From Streptomyces sp. NBC_01298 (GTDB taxonomy: Bacteria; Actinomycetota; Actinomycetes; Streptomycetales; Streptomycetaceae): a stretch of DNA of 64,000 bases. Under the pieces are notes generated by a model. The model saw only the letters and a list, made by a program, of their open reading frames with translations. It was not told the origin of the DNA and searched no databases. The stretch lies in contig NZ_CP108414.1 in assembly GCF_035978755.1 (NCBI RefSeq), positions 8,060,001 to 8,124,000 on the forward strand. Direction: 5' to 3'. The translations under genes and the position numbers were made by a program. Positions 8,236 to 16,187 of the stretch are shown here, piece after piece. Numbering within the stretch: position 1 is the stretch's first letter; every line of letters starts with the position of its first letter.

Positions 8236-8672
8236 CGACGCGCGCCCTACGGGATCTCTCCGCGGGCCGGGCATGGCGGGGCAGTACAGGGCAAGGCCAG
8301 GCCGATGTGACGCGGCCCGGCCGTGCCCTGCCCTGCCCGCGGAGCGTCTTCGCGGTGGCGGTGCAGCAGCCGGCCGCGAAGGGGTTGGTGACCTTGTCGG
8401 GCAGCTCCAGGTGGACACCCGAACTGTGCCCGTGGCCAAGGTCGTTGACCGTGGTCACCTTGACCGTAACCTGAACGCGGAGGGGCCGGCCGCGCGGAGC
8501 CGCCATCCGGCGTGGGAGCGAAGAGGGCCCCTTCCAGGGGCTCTGACCTCACTCTTTCCGGCCACGCGAGTACCTATCGGCCGACCTTCCCTCCGATCGG
8601 CCCCGGTCGGCCCGAGCGGCCTACGATCAAGAAACCCGCCCGGAGCGGCTCCCCGGAACCAGAGGACCTCGC
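8236..8672. other. Intergenic region with an 87-bp imperfect palindrome
   Basis: No gene is supported. The ends of 8258-8344 are perfectly complementary (CTCCGCGGGC and GCCCGCGGAG), and the interior has GGGCAGTACAGGGC/GCCCTGCCCTGCCC-type pairing. It probably forms a long imperfect hairpin that ends the DUF397 transcript. The remainder (8345-8672) leads to the KamA gene without a clear promoter. Confidence 0.55.
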
Positions 8673-10004
8673 ATGCCCTTCTCGATCGCAGCGGCCCCGG
8701 ACACGGAGAGGTTCCGGGCCTACGGCGTGCGCCACGTCGACGAGTTGACCCGCCGGTTCGCGATACCGGAGCACATCGCCCGGTCCGTGAAGGCCCTCGC
8801 CGCCGTACTGCCGTTCCGCGTGAACGAGTACGTCCTGTCCCACCTGATCGACTGGGACGACGTTCCGGGCGACCCCGTCTTCCAGATGGTCTTCCCGCAG
8901 AGCGGGATGCTCCCGGCCGGGGACGAGCGCCGACTTTCGGCCCTCATCGACGATCCCGCCGCCAGGAAGGAACTGCGGCTCGCGGTCCAGCAGATCCGTG
9001 ACGGCCTCAACCCCCATCCCTCGGGGCAGAAGGAGCTCAACGTCCCCACCCTGGACGGGGATGCGGTGCCCGGCCTCCAGCACAAGTACCGCGAGACCGT
9101 CCTGTACTTCCCGGGCCAGGGACAAACCTGCCACGCGTACTGCACCTACTGCTTCCGATGGGCGCAGTTCGTGGGGGATGCCGATCTGCGCTTCGCCGCT
9201 CCGTCCCCCGACGGCCTCGTCGACTACCTCGGCCGTCATCCCGAGGTCGACGACGTCCTGGTCACCGGCGGTGACCCGATGATCATGTCCACCGAGCGGC
9301 TGCGCGGCCACCTCGGCCCCATCCTCGGCGTGCCCGGCGTCCGCACCATCCGCATCGGCACCAAATCGGTCGGCTACTGGCCCCAGCGGTTCGTCACCGA
9401 CACGGACGCGGACGACGTGCTCCGGCTCTTCGAGGACGTGGTGGCCTCGGGGAGGAACCTCGCGGTGATGGCGCACTTCACCCACCCGCGGGAGCTGGAA
9501 TCCGACCTCGCCCGCCGGGCCGTCGCCCGGATCCGCGCCACCGGTGCGACGGTCTACTGCCAGGCACCCCTGGTCGCACACGTCAACGACGACCCGCGGA
9601 CCTGGAGCGCCCTGTGGCGTGCGGAACTGGCCGCGGGCGCCATCCCCTACTACATGTTCGTCGAGCGGGACACCGGCCCGTACGAGTACTTCAAGGTGCC
9701 GCTCGCCCGCGCCCACGACATCTTCCGGTCCGCCTACCTGACCCTGCCCGGACTCGCCCGCACGGTGCGCGGGCCGGTCATGTCGGCGGCGCCCGGAAAG
9801 GTGGTCGTCGACGGCGTGACGGAGACCGACCAGGGCCGTGTCTTCCAGTTGCGCATGCTCCAGGCCCGCGATCCGCAACTGGTCGGCCGCCCGTTCCAGG
9901 CCCATTACAGCGAGAGCGCGGCCTGGCTGGACGAGCTCCGACTCGTTTCCACCACTCCCCCCGACATCGCCGCCGCACTGCGCGGCGCGGGGCAGCCGGC
10001 CTGA
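8673..10004 (+). CDS. KamA-family radical SAM protein
   Basis: A 443-residue protein of the lysine 2,3-aminomutase family. The radical-SAM cluster motif is CHAYCTYCF, with cysteines at 153, 157 and 160. TGGDPMIMS follows, corresponding to the SAM-binding GGD/E region, and PYYMFVERDTGPYEYFKVP is near residue 330. Members use SAM and usually PLP; not all are lysine mutases (some are glutamate 2,3-aminomutases or EpmB-like). It stands alone with no beta-amino-acid biosynthesis genes next to it, so the substrate cannot be read from context. The start ATG follows GAGGACCTCGC. Confidence 0.85.
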   Translation: MPFSIAAAPDTERFRAYGVRHVDELTRRFAIPEHIARSVKALAAVLPFRVNEYVLSHLIDWDDVPGDPVFQMVFPQSGMLPAGDERRLSALIDDPAARKELRLAVQQIRDGLNPHPSGQKELNVPTLDGDAVPGLQHKYRETVLYFPGQGQTCHAYCTYCFRWAQFVGDADLRFAAPSPDGLVDYLGRHPEVDDVLVTGGDPMIMSTERLRGHLGPILGVPGVRTIRIGTKSVGYWPQRFVTDTDADDVLRLFEDVVASGRNLAVMAHFTHPRELESDLARRAVARIRATGATVYCQAPLVAHVNDDPRTWSALWRAELAAGAIPYYMFVERDTGPYEYFKVPLARAHDIFRSAYLTLPGLARTVRGPVMSAAPGKVVVDGVTETDQGRVFQLRMLQARDPQLVGRPFQAHYSESAAWLDELRLVSTTPPDIAAALRGAGQPA

Positions 10005-10167
10005 GGGGGCGTCGCTCCGGCCGAGGAGGCGGCGTAGTGCCGACCAGCCGCCCCCGCTCCCGCGCCCGTCCTCGTCGCCGTCCCTCCCCAGCGCGCTCAA
10101 TCCCCTTGCCGGGCCCGGGCGAGCACCGGCACCATGGGCGTCATGACGATCACCCGCCGAAAGGGCG

Positions 10168-10638
10168 ATGCCGCGTAGACGGCCCGGCGCCCTGCGCGCC
10201 GAACGAGGAACGCACGAAGACCGGCGGCCGCCCGCCTGGGCTCGGGAACTCCCGCCCGTGGACCGGCTGTCGCCCGGCGCGGCCGCTGCCGCGCACTGGG
10301 TCCGGCCCGGACGGGGCCACGAGATCGTGGATCTGCTCACCCGGTACCGGACCTTCCTGAGCCGCCCCGGCGGCTCCCTGCTCCTGGTCCCCTCCGAGTG
10401 TCCGGCCTGCCCCGGCTGCGCCCGCGACGACGTCGCCGTCGTCCGGGACGAGCTGGGCGAGCTGTACCGGGAGCTCCCGCCGGCCGCCCGCACCGAGCTG
10501 GGCCGCGTGCTGCGCGGCCTGGACGCGCGGTTCCGCCGTCGCACGCTCCCGCACCCGGACCCGCCCGCCGGAGGCTGGGCGGACTGGAGCGGCCGCCCGC
10601 GTGCCTGGTGGCACCGGCGGCTCTACGAGGACGACTGA
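10168..10638 (+). CDS. Hypothetical protein, Arg/Pro-rich, CPACPGC motif
   Basis: A 156-residue protein not recognised as a named family. It starts at an ATG preceded by GAAAGGGCG. The middle part contains EIVDLLTRYRTFL, then a Cys cluster CPACPGC, followed by a predicted helix DELGELYRELPPAARTEL and a basic, Trp-containing tail (GGWADWSGRPRAWWHRRLY). The Cys cluster suggests possible metal binding. It lies just upstream of the IS110 element, so its downstream context may be altered by insertion. Confidence 0.65.
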   Translation: MPRRRPGALRAERGTHEDRRPPAWARELPPVDRLSPGAAAAAHWVRPGRGHEIVDLLTRYRTFLSRPGGSLLLVPSECPACPGCARDDVAVVRDELGELYRELPPAARTELGRVLRGLDARFRRRTLPHPDPPAGGWADWSGRPRAWWHRRLYEDD

Positions 10639-10871
10639 CAGTGAGGATGTACGGGAGCGTTCCCCGGCGGGGTCTGACCCAACGACTGACTGACTCAGGG
10701 TCCTCAACTGGATCTGTCGGCTCCGGCCGGGGGACGCTCACGTGCATCCGCCGGACCGGGGGACGTGACTTCATAAGAGCCTGGCCAGAGGCCCCATCAC
10801 TGTCTTGTCCGCCCTCCCGGCCGGCGGGTGCCATCCTGCCCGGTCGAATGGAGAGGACGGCACGATCCACG
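10639..10871 (+). ncRNA. IS110 upstream non-coding region, candidate bridge RNA
   Basis: 233 nt without a credible gene, directly before the IS110 transposase. IS110-group elements carry a structured bridge RNA in the 5' non-coding left end that guides target and donor choice. GC-rich complementary blocks are present (CCGGCCGGGGGACG; CCTCCCGGCCGGCGGG), and a 9-bp word, CATAAGAGC, at 10772-10780 recurs past the transposase stop at 11956-11964. If that word marks the left end, the RNA would be confined to about 10780-10871, which is short for this class. Inferred, not proven. Confidence 0.35.
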
Positions 10872-11964
10872 ATGGCACAGCATGAGGTCGAGGTCACCGG
10901 CGGCGTCGACACCCACAAGGACACCCACACCGCGGCCGCGATCGACTCGGCAGGGCGGGTGCTGGGGTCGGCCCAGTTCCCAGCCTCCACAGTCGGCTAC
11001 CGCACACTGCTGACCTGGCTCCGCTCCTTCGGTGCCCTGCTCCTGGTCGGGGTGGAGGGCACCGGTGCCTACGGCGCCGGCCTGTCCCGCTACCTGCGCG
11101 AGAACGACGTCACAGTGGTCGAGATCGACCGGCCAGACCGCAAGACCCGTCGCTGGCAGGGCAAGTCCGATCCGGTCGATGCCGAGGCAGCAGCCCGGGC
11201 CGCGCTCGCAGAACGCCGCACTGGGACCCCGAAGTCCCGTGATGGCCGTGTCGAGGCCCTGCGGGCCCTGCGGGTCGCCCGTCGCAGCGCGGTCCAGCAG
11301 CGGGCCGACGCCACCCGGCAGATCAAGACCTTGATCATCACCGCGCCAGAGGGAGTCCGCACCATGCTGCGGCACCTGAACGACAAGGACCTGCTGACCA
11401 TCTGCGCGGGTTTCCGCCCCAGCCTCGACCAGGCCGGCGACCCGGTCACCGCGACGAAGATCGCCCTGCGCTCCCTCGCCCGCCGCCACCGCGACCTGGG
11501 CCAGGAGATCGACGAACTGAACGAGCTGATAGCCCCGCTCACCCAGGAGATCAACCCGGCCCTGACCGAGCTCAACGGCGTCGGCCCGGACGTCGCCGGC
11601 CAGCTGCTGGTCACCGCGGGCGACAACCCCGACCGGCTCCGCTCCGAGGCGGCCTTCGCGATGCTCTGCGGCGTCGCCCCACTGCCGGCCTCATCCGGTC
11701 GCACCCATCGACACCGCCTCAACCGTGGCGGCGACAGGGCCGCGAACGCGGCCCTCTACCGGATCGTTCTCTGCCGCCTGCGCTGGGACCAGCGCACCAA
11801 GGACTACATGGAACGACGCACCAAAGAAGGCCTCTCCAAGAAGGAGACCATCCGCTGTCTCAAGCGGTTCGTCGCCCGCGAGATCTTCCGCGTCCTGACC
11901 GCTACCCATGCCGCAACAGCAACCTCAAGTCACCTCACAACCCCTGCTTGACATCCATAAGAGC
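10772..11964 (+). mobile_element. IS110-family insertion sequence
   Basis: The element is bounded provisionally by the 9-bp direct repeats CATAAGAGC at 10772-10780 and 11956-11964, 1184 bp apart, which frame the whole transposase gene. IS110 elements lack terminal inverted repeats and usually leave a short repeated core, which agrees with what is seen. The true ends could lie a few bases either side. Confidence 0.5.
10872..11951 (+). CDS. IS110-family transposase
   Basis: A 359-residue, apparently intact IS110/IS1111-type recombinase. The N-terminal RuvC-like DEDD domain shows GGVDTHKDTHTAA, GVEGTGAYGAG and KSDPVDAEAAARAAL, carrying the acidic residues. The C-terminal Tnp_20 domain has LNGVGPDVAGQLL and CGVAPLPASSGRTHRHRL, the latter holding the proposed nucleophilic serine, then RGGDRAANAALYRIVL. 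No frameshift is seen, so the element may be active. The ATG at 10872 is chosen; an in-frame ATG at 10848 would add eight residues (MERTARST) but lacks a ribosome site. Confidence 0.93.
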   Translation: MAQHEVEVTGGVDTHKDTHTAAAIDSAGRVLGSAQFPASTVGYRTLLTWLRSFGALLLVGVEGTGAYGAGLSRYLRENDVTVVEIDRPDRKTRRWQGKSDPVDAEAAARAALAERRTGTPKSRDGRVEALRALRVARRSAVQQRADATRQIKTLIITAPEGVRTMLRHLNDKDLLTICAGFRPSLDQAGDPVTATKIALRSLARRHRDLGQEIDELNELIAPLTQEINPALTELNGVGPDVAGQLLVTAGDNPDRLRSEAAFAMLCGVAPLPASSGRTHRHRLNRGGDRAANAALYRIVLCRLRWDQRTKDYMERRTKEGLSKKETIRCLKRFVAREIFRVLTATHAATATSSHLTTPA

Positions 11965-12015
11965 ATCCAGGGGTGTCGTGCCGGCCAAAACGGGATGGCC
12001 GGTACGGTGGGGTGC

Positions 12016-12450
12016 ATGAGCGGAGAAAACGACCTGCGGAAGCTGCTGAGCGGAATGCGGCCCGAACTGAACGACGGGCTGTACGTGTTCTGCACGATCC
12101 CCGGCGACACCGACCCGGAGGCCCTGGCCGGGCTCACCCCCGTAGCCTCCGTCCTGGAACCCGAGGGGCTCACCCTCGTGCTGAGCCAGGAGGACGCGGA
12201 CGGGGCCGGACTCCCGTACACCTACACCGCGGGCTGGATCACCCTGCGCGTGCACTCCTCCCTCGACGCCGTCGGCCTCACCGCCGCCTTCGCCACCGAA
12301 CTCGGAGCCCACGGCCTGAGCTGCAACGTCATCGCCGGCTACCACCACGACCACCTCTTCGTGGACGCCGACCGGGCCGACGAGGCCGTGGCCGTCCTGG
12401 AAGCGCTCGCGGAACGCTCCGCACAGGACTCCGCACAGGACTCCGCTTAG
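12016..12450 (+). CDS. ACT-domain protein (CASTOR/DUF2241-like)
   Basis: A 144-residue protein with two ACT-type halves: MRPELNDGLYVFCTIP and LEPEGLTLVLSQEDAD in the first, AGWITLRVHSSLDAVGLTA and CNVIAGYHHDHLFVD in the second. Such proteins are thought to bind amino acids. The mRNA looks leaderless: TACGGT at 12003-12008 ends 7 nt before the ATG and no ribosome site is present. The C-terminus carries a duplicated AQDS. The IS110 element lies immediately upstream, so native upstream sequence may have been displaced. Confidence 0.82.
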   Translation: MSGENDLRKLLSGMRPELNDGLYVFCTIPGDTDPEALAGLTPVASVLEPEGLTLVLSQEDADGAGLPYTYTAGWITLRVHSSLDAVGLTAAFATELGAHGLSCNVIAGYHHDHLFVDADRADEAVAVLEALAERSAQDSAQDSA

Positions 12451-12580
12451 GTCTGAGCCGACGGGGAAGCACAGTCCGGCGCTTCCCGAAAGAAGATCAG
12501 CTTTATTTGTCCCACGAGCCTTCCCGGGCGCGTGCGCGGGCGTACGCTGAACCCCCGAACAGGCCTGGGGGGTACCAGCC

Positions 12581-15280
12581 ATGACGGAACGCCGGACCCG
12601 CAAACGGCGCACGATGTTCGAACGCGACACGGAGCTCGGCGCCGTCGACGAAGCCCTGGACCAGCTCACGGACCCGGGCCCCGACGCCGGTGGAGCCCTG
12701 CTGGCCTTCTCCGGACCCGCCGGCCTCGGCAAGACCACGCTCCTGTCCGAAGTCCGCCGCCGCGCCCATGCCAAGGCCTGCACCGTCCTCGCCGCACGCG
12801 GCGGCGAACAGGAGCAGAGCCAGCCCTTCCACGTCGCCCGCCAGCTCATCCAGCCCCAACTGGCCGGCACCTCCGACGCCGAACTGCGCGAGGCCCTCGG
12901 CAGCTGGTACTCCATCGTCGGCCCCGCCCTCGGCCTCTGCGCGGCCGAACAGGGCGCCCCGCCCGACCCGCAGGGCCTGCGCGACGGACTCGACTGGGTC
13001 CTCACCCACCTCGTCGTACAGCGCGCCCCCGTCGCCCTCGTCCTGGACGACGCCCACTGGGCCGACCCCGAATCCCTCTCCTGGCTCGCCGCCTTCGCCC
13101 CGCGCGCCGAACACCTTCCGCTCCTCCTCGTCATCGCCTACCGCCCCGACGAACTGCCCGCGCACGCCGAGGCCTTCCGTACGCTGCCAGGCCGCGCGGG
13201 ACACCGACCGCTGGACCTCGCACCGCTCACCGCCGAAGCCGTCTCCGGCCTGATCCGCGAAGCCGTCGGGGACCACGCCGACGAGGTGTTCTGCCGCGAG
13301 GCCTGGGCCGTCACCACCGGCAACCCCTTCGAAGCCGTCGAGCTCACCGCCAAGGTCCGGGACAAGGGCCTCGCCCCCGTCGAAGCCAGCGCCCCGCTGC
13401 TGCGCGACCTCGCCGCCGCCCAGCGCGGCAGCGGCCTCGTCGCCCGCCTGCACAGCCTCGGCCCCTCCACCGTCCGCTTCGCCTGGGCCTGCGCCGTCCT
13501 CGGCACCGACATCCCCCGGGAACTCGCCGCCCGCGTCGCCGGACTCGGCACCGAGGAGGCCGTCGACGCCACCGGCCGGCTGCGCGACGCGCGCATCCTG
13601 TCGGGCGCCGCCGAGGAAGCGGACGAAGCCGGGCTGGAGTTCGTCCACCCGCTCATCGCCACCGCCATATACCGCGCGATCCCCGACGCCCTGCGCGTCG
13701 CCCTGCACGGCAAGGCCGCCGCGGCCGTCGTCGACGCGGGACTCGGGCCCTCCGCCGCGGCCCGGCACCTGCTGGAGACCCATCCCGAGAGCGACCCCTG
13801 GGTCGTACGGACCCTGCGCGAGGCCGCCGGCGAGAACCTTCGGGCCGGCGCCCCCGAAGCCGCCCGCCGCCAGCTCGCACGGGCCCTGCGCGAACCCCCG
13901 GACTTCGACGAGCGCGCGCACGTCCTGTACGAACTGGGCTGCGCCTCCCTGCTCACCGAGCCCGCCAACACCGTCAACCACCTGCGCGCCGCCCTCGCGG
14001 AGCCCTTCGAGGACCCGGCACTGCGCCAGGGCATCGTCATCCGGCTGGCCCAGGTGCTCTCGCACAGCGACCGGCTCGCCGAGGCCTCGGAATGCCTCGC
14101 GCGCGAGATCCCGTACACCCAGGACCTACGCGGCCGGCTGCGCCTGCAGTCCGAGCAGTTCATGTGGGACGCCTTCAACGCCGCCGAGCCGGACTCCCCG
14201 GCGCGCTCCCGGCGGCTCGCGAAGCTCGCGGACCGCCTCGGCGGGCGGGACCTCACCGAGCGGTACGTCATCGGCCTGCGCGCCTGGGACGCCTGCCTGC
14301 GCGGGGAGCCGGTCGACGTGGTGCTCCACCACGCCGGGCGGGTCCTGGAGACCGAGTTCAGCTGGGCGTACGCGGACCGGGGCTTCGAGGTCCCGGTGCT
14401 CGTCGCGATGGTGCACATGTACGCCGACCGGCCGGAGCGGGCCGAGGAGCTCTTCGAGGCCGGCACCGCCGAGTTCGAACGGCAGGGCTGGCGCGGCGCC
14501 CACCTGTCCTTCGCCTACAGCCTGCGCGCCTACATCCGCTACCGCCGGGGACGGCTGGCCGAGGCGGAGGAGCTGGCGCGGGCCGGACTGCGCCTCGCCG
14601 AGCGCGTCGGGCGGCGCACGCCCGTGCACTGGTACGCCATCGCGATCCTCGTCACCACGCTGCTGGCGCGGGGCCGGGCGGACGAGGCCTGGGAGCTGGT
14701 GCGCGAGCACGAGTACGGGGAGCCCTTCCCCGCGGCGGTCGTCTTCCCCGACTCCCAGACCGTCTACGCGGAACTGCTGCTGGCCCGCGGCCAGGCGAAG
14801 GCCGCCGCGGCGGAGCTGGAGGCCGTGGACCGGCGGCTGACCCCCCGGGGCATCCAGAACCCGTCCTGGTGCCCGTGGCGGCTCCACCTGGCCCGGGCGG
14901 TGGCCGCGCAGGACCCGGCGCGGGCGCGGGAGCTGGCCGGGGAGGCGGTACGCCGGGCCCGCGCCTTCGGAGCCGCGTCCGGCATCGGCCAGGCCCTGCG
15001 CGTGGCCGCGGAGGTGGCTGCGCCGGGGGACCGGGCGGTCCTCCTGGAGGAGGGGGTGGAGGTCCTGTCGGCTTCGCCGGCGGCGTACGAGCTGGCGCTC
15101 GCGCTGGCCGCGCTGGGGGAGGAGCGGGGGGACGCCGACACCCTGCGGCGGGCGGTTGTGGCGGCCCGCGCCTGCGGTGCGGACGGCCTGGTGGCCACCG
15201 CCACGGACGCGCTGCTCGCCCTGGGCGGCGCCCTGCCCTGCCTCCCCGTGCCCGACCCTGGCCCGGCGCCTGTCCACTGA
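12581..15280 (+). CDS. LAL-type ATPase without LuxR DNA-binding domain
   Basis: An 899-residue STAND/AAA-type protein like the large ATP-binding LuxR regulators. Walker A is GPAGLGKTT at 45-53 and Walker B VALVLDDAHWAD near 150. The middle and C-terminal parts are TPR-like helical repeats. LAL proteins normally end in a LuxR HTH after this kind of tail. Here the protein stops at LLALGGALPCLPVP and no HTH is found in any frame before the following repeat. It may sense ligands or ATP state and act through protein contacts, or be a truncated regulator. Confidence 0.8.
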   Translation: MTERRTRKRRTMFERDTELGAVDEALDQLTDPGPDAGGALLAFSGPAGLGKTTLLSEVRRRAHAKACTVLAARGGEQEQSQPFHVARQLIQPQLAGTSDAELREALGSWYSIVGPALGLCAAEQGAPPDPQGLRDGLDWVLTHLVVQRAPVALVLDDAHWADPESLSWLAAFAPRAEHLPLLLVIAYRPDELPAHAEAFRTLPGRAGHRPLDLAPLTAEAVSGLIREAVGDHADEVFCREAWAVTTGNPFEAVELTAKVRDKGLAPVEASAPLLRDLAAAQRGSGLVARLHSLGPSTVRFAWACAVLGTDIPRELAARVAGLGTEEAVDATGRLRDARILSGAAEEADEAGLEFVHPLIATAIYRAIPDALRVALHGKAAAAVVDAGLGPSAAARHLLETHPESDPWVVRTLREAAGENLRAGAPEAARRQLARALREPPDFDERAHVLYELGCASLLTEPANTVNHLRAALAEPFEDPALRQGIVIRLAQVLSHSDRLAEASECLAREIPYTQDLRGRLRLQSEQFMWDAFNAAEPDSPARSRRLAKLADRLGGRDLTERYVIGLRAWDACLRGEPVDVVLHHAGRVLETEFSWAYADRGFEVPVLVAMVHMYADRPERAEELFEAGTAEFERQGWRGAHLSFAYSLRAYIRYRRGRLAEAEELARAGLRLAERVGRRTPVHWYAIAILVTTLLARGRADEAWELVREHEYGEPFPAAVVFPDSQTVYAELLLARGQAKAAAAELEAVDRRLTPRGIQNPSWCPWRLHLARAVAAQDPARARELAGEAVRRARAFGAASGIGQALRVAAEVAAPGDRAVLLEEGVEVLSASPAAYELALALAALGEERGDADTLRRAVVAARACGADGLVATATDALLALGGALPCLPVPDPGPAPVH

Positions 15281-15320
15281 CCGGCCCGCCGGGGCCGGGC
15301 GGGCCTGCGGGGCTGTCCCC

Positions 15321-15550
15321 CACCCACCCTTCGCCCGTTCCCCGAAGCTGCGCCCCGGACCCCCGCCGGGTGCGGCGCCGTTCCCGGGGGCCAGCCCCCG
15401 GACCCCCCGCTCCTCAAACGCCGGAGGGGCTGAATTTTCGCTGACGTCGGCCAAATCCAGCCTCGCCGGCGTTTGAGGCGCGGGGTCCGGGGCGCAGCCC
15501 CGGGGAACGGGCCGCAGCCCCGGGGAACGGGCGAAGGGCGGGTCGGGGAC
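15321..15550. repeat. Large palindromic interspersed repeat
   Basis: Two arms face each other around about 15445: CTCCTCAAACGCCGGAGGGG on the left and CCTCGCCGGCGTTTGAGGCG on the right, flanked by CCAGCCCCCGGACCCC and GGGGTCCGGGGCGCAGCCCC. A 20-bp unit (CGCAGCCCCGGGGAACGGG) is repeated twice at the right side. The left arm repeats the sequence at 4441-4520. The structure can form a strong hairpin and may also terminate the LAL transcript. Confidence 0.75.
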
Positions 15551-15655
15551 TTCGCCCCGCGCGGCGGGACCGCCGTCGTGGGGGGTCGGGGGTCGGAGGG
15601 CCCGGGTCAGGGGGTGCGGGGCCGGGAAAGGCGGCGGGGCACGTACCATTGCGGC

Positions 15656-16156
15656 ATGTCCTTCCTCCGCCGCCACCGCGCCGCCACACCCGCCGGCCCG
15701 GACTTCGACGTCCTGGCCATGGACCCGGGGGACTGGCCGGGCAATCTCGGGGCCGGGCTGCTGCCCGCGCCCGACGGCAGCTGCCAGGGTGTGTTCCTCC
15801 GCTACGACCTGTTCGGCGGACGCGGCCCCGCGATGATCATCGGAAACCTCCCCGAGGGTTCCCCCGCGCGCGACCTCTCCGAGGGCCAGGTCCCCTTCGA
15901 GGTGGCCCAGCTCCTCGACGCCCTCGAGAACGACGAGGACGTCGAGGTCACCGGTGCCGAGGACTGCCCCGTCATGCAGGGCGACAACCTCCTCATCGTC
16001 CGGAAGATCAAGCTCTCCGAGAGCCGGATCAGCTGCGTGCAGTTCGACCGCAGTGACAACGTGCTGGTCACCATCGCGAGCTGGGACCGTCCGATCACGG
16101 ACGACCTCTACGCGCTGCTGAAGCCGCTCCCGGCCGAGCTCTTCCAGCAGGGCTAG
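15656..16156 (+). CDS. Conserved hypothetical protein, 166 aa
   Basis: A 166-residue acidic soluble protein with no family I recognise. It begins MSFLRRHRAATPAGPDFDVL and has a short core with GDWPGNLGAGLLPAPDG and PFEVAQLLDALENDEDVEV. The start is well supported: a -10 hexamer TACCAT (15644-15649) ends 6 nt before the ATG with no ribosome site, the usual layout for a Streptomyces leaderless mRNA. The next gene is convergent and ends 31 bp away. Confidence 0.75.
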   Translation: MSFLRRHRAATPAGPDFDVLAMDPGDWPGNLGAGLLPAPDGSCQGVFLRYDLFGGRGPAMIIGNLPEGSPARDLSEGQVPFEVAQLLDALENDEDVEVTGAEDCPVMQGDNLLIVRKIKLSESRISCVQFDRSDNVLVTIASWDRPITDDLYALLKPLPAELFQQG

Positions 16157-16187
16157 CGGGCAGGGCCGGTCCGACAGGGCCGGCCGG

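Noticed and set aside
6205..8439. Minus-strand open frame of 744 codons over the thiolase genes
   Set aside because: Antisense to three coupled genes with clear motifs; no family or start signal on the minus strand.
8345..8506. Minus-strand frame with a CC-containing peptide (FAAGCCTATAKTL), possibly a RiPP precursor
   Set aside because: The frame has no stop after the putative core and runs into the DUF397 gene. No modification enzymes are nearby, and the C-terminal part overlaps the palindrome.
15473..15655. Upstream extension of the 166-residue hypothetical protein
   Set aside because: It would translate the palindromic repeat. The promoter-like TACCAT just before ATG 15656 supports the shorter form.
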